From NCBI GenBank assembly GCA_937875035.1, contig CALNCF010000262.1:1-6332 (forward strand): a stretch of DNA of 6,332 nt. The letters run 5' to 3'. The stretch comes from an uncultured Sphingobacteriaceae bacterium. GTDB taxonomy: Bacteria > Bacteroidota > Bacteroidia > Sphingobacteriales > Sphingobacteriaceae. Both the position numbers and the translations under genes were made by a program. The notes below the pieces were generated by a model, which had not been told where the DNA came from, did not search any database, and was given only the letters and a program-made list of their open reading frames with translations. Numbering within the stretch: the stretch's first letter is position 1; each line of letters opens with the position of its first letter. Positions 5,143 to 6,332 of the stretch are shown piece after piece.

Positions 5143-6332
5143 ATGAGCAAAGGAATCACGAGCAGAAGCGCCGATTACTCGGCATGGTACAATGAGCTGG
5201 TCACCAAAGCCGACCTGGCCGAGCATTCGGATGTAAGAGGTTGTATGGTGATCAAACCCTATGGTTATTCAATCTGGGAGAAGATGCAGCAGGTGCTCGA
5301 TCAGAAGTTTAAAGATACCGGGCATTCTAACGCTTATTTCCCTTTGTTCATTCCCAAGTCATTCTTTTCCAAAGAAGCGTCACACGTAGATGGCTTTGCC
5401 AAAGAATGTGCGGTGGTAACACATTACCGGCTTAAAAATGATGAAAACGGTGGTATTATGGTCGACCCGGATGCCAGGCTTGAAGAAGAGCTGATCGTAC
5501 GCCCTACGTCCGAAACTATTATATGGAATACTTACCGTGGCTGGATCCAATCCTACCGCGACCTGCCAATCCTTGTGAATCAATGGGCCAACGTGGTGCG
5601 CTGGGAGATGCGTACCCGCCTGTTCCTGCGCACGGCAGAATTCTTATGGCAGGAGGGACATACAGCGCATGCAACTGCAGATGAAGCTGTAGCCGAAACC
5701 CGCCAGATGCTGGATGTATATGCTGATTTTGTGGAGAACTGGATGGCTTTGCCGGTAGTAAAAGGAGTGAAGACCCCGAACGAACGTTTTGCAGGAGCCC
5801 TCGATACCTATTGTATCGAAGCCCTGATGCAGGATGGTAAAGCCTTGCAGGCCGGTACTTCTCACTTCCTCGGACAAAACTTTGCCAAAGCATTCGATGT
5901 AAAATTCACCAATAAAGAAGGCAAGCTTGATTATGTATGGGCTACTTCATGGGGAGTGTCTACCCGTTTAATGGGTGCGCTGGTTATGGCGCATTCCGAT
6001 GATCAGGGTCTGGTATTGCCGCCGAAGCTGGCGCCGATCCAGGTGGTGATCGTTCCGATCTACCAGTCGGAAGAAGGTCTTGCGCAGATCCGTGCGAAAG
6101 TAGATACGATCATTGCCGGGCTGAAAGCAATGGGGATCTCGGTGAAATTCGACGACCGTGATACGCAACGCCCGGGCTTTAAGTTTGCCGAATGGGAGCT
6201 GAAGGGTGTACCTGTGCGCCTGGCGATCGGTCAGCGTGATCTTGAAAGCGGAACCGTAGAAGTAGCACGCCGTGATACGAAGGAGAAGATGACCGTTTCC
6301 CTGGATGGTATCGATCGGTACGTGCAGCGTTT
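5143..6332 (+). CDS. proS: Prolyl-tRNA synthetase, short archaeal/eukaryotic-like type (3' end missing)
   Basis: The gene is open from the ATG at 5143 to the window edge: 396 complete codons, with roughly 100 expected beyond. It charges tRNA-Pro with proline in the cytoplasm. The class II synthetase core is clear: the N-terminal SADYSAWYNELVTKADLAE (9-27), VRGCMVIKPYGY (31-42, motif 1 region), LIVRPTSET (117-125), motif 2 from about 146 to 176 with the RWE triplet at 153-155 and TAEFLWQEGHTAH (164-176), AGTSHFLGQNFAK (237-249), and motif 3 around WGVSTRLMGALVMAHSDDQG (270-289). An anticodon-binding HGTP domain begins near 299. Only about 95 residues separate motifs 2 and 3, so the large editing insertion of E. 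coli-type ProS is absent. The proline-specific C-terminal domain lies outside the window. The start is supported by alignment with the typical N-terminus; no Shine-Dalgarno site is seen. It is transcribed divergently from the lipoprotein unit. Confidence 0.95.
   Translation, partial: MSKGITSRSADYSAWYNELVTKADLAEHSDVRGCMVIKPYGYSIWEKMQQVLDQKFKDTGHSNAYFPLFIPKSFFSKEASHVDGFAKECAVVTHYRLKNDENGGIMVDPDARLEEELIVRPTSETIIWNTYRGWIQSYRDLPILVNQWANVVRWEMRTRLFLRTAEFLWQEGHTAHATADEAVAETRQMLDVYADFVENWMALPVVKGVKTPNERFAGALDTYCIEALMQDGKALQAGTSHFLGQNFAKAFDVKFTNKEGKLDYVWATSWGVSTRLMGALVMAHSDDQGLVLPPKLAPIQVVIVPIYQSEEGLAQIRAKVDTIIAGLKAMGISVKFDDRDTQRPGFKFAEWELKGVPVRLAIGQRDLESGTVEVARRDTKEKMTVSLDGIDRYVQR

Noticed and set aside
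5380..6168. Several minus-strand open frames of 66-124 codons inside proS
   Set aside because: They lie wholly within a clearly conserved synthetase reading frame and have no independent support.

Overview
The window looks like ordinary chromosomal DNA from a member of the Bacteroidota, probably near Chitinophagaceae. This is an inference from several signs: a long UbiD-type decarboxylase in a menaquinone-using group, an OmpP1/FadL-family barrel that starts with the Bacteroidota-style conserved N-terminus, the short (insert-free) type of prolyl-tRNA synthetase, mostly absent Shine-Dalgarno sites, and candidate promoters of the TTTG / TAnnTTTG class. I see no mobile elements, CRISPR array, tRNA or rRNA.

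Layout, left to right. Positions 1-88 (minus) hold the first 29 codons of a membrane-anchored protein, probably of the SRPBCC family, with a good candidate promoter squeezed between it and the next gene. Positions 144-2054 (minus) are a complete UbiD-family decarboxylase, most likely for menaquinone synthesis. A strong hairpin terminator at 2117-2144 separates it from a two-gene minus-strand unit. That unit begins with a tyrosine/tryptophan-rich lipoprotein (3649-4977) and continues 15 bases later with an OmpP1/FadL-family outer-membrane barrel (2164-3633). A 165-base AT-rich region (4978-5142) separates this unit from the divergent proS gene (5143 to the window end, plus strand, 3' end missing).

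How the genes relate. The lipoprotein and barrel are very probably co-transcribed and both go to the outer membrane, so they may work as one envelope module; what they transport or build is not known. ubiD (respiratory quinone) and proS (translation) are housekeeping genes. The most interesting unexplained item is the lipoprotein. It has a lipobox, an acidic Asn/Gln/Asp-rich stalk, a block of about 100 residues that is 38% aromatic, and a 200-residue Arg/Pro/Gly/Ser tail almost without aromatic residues. I found no convincing entirely new system here.
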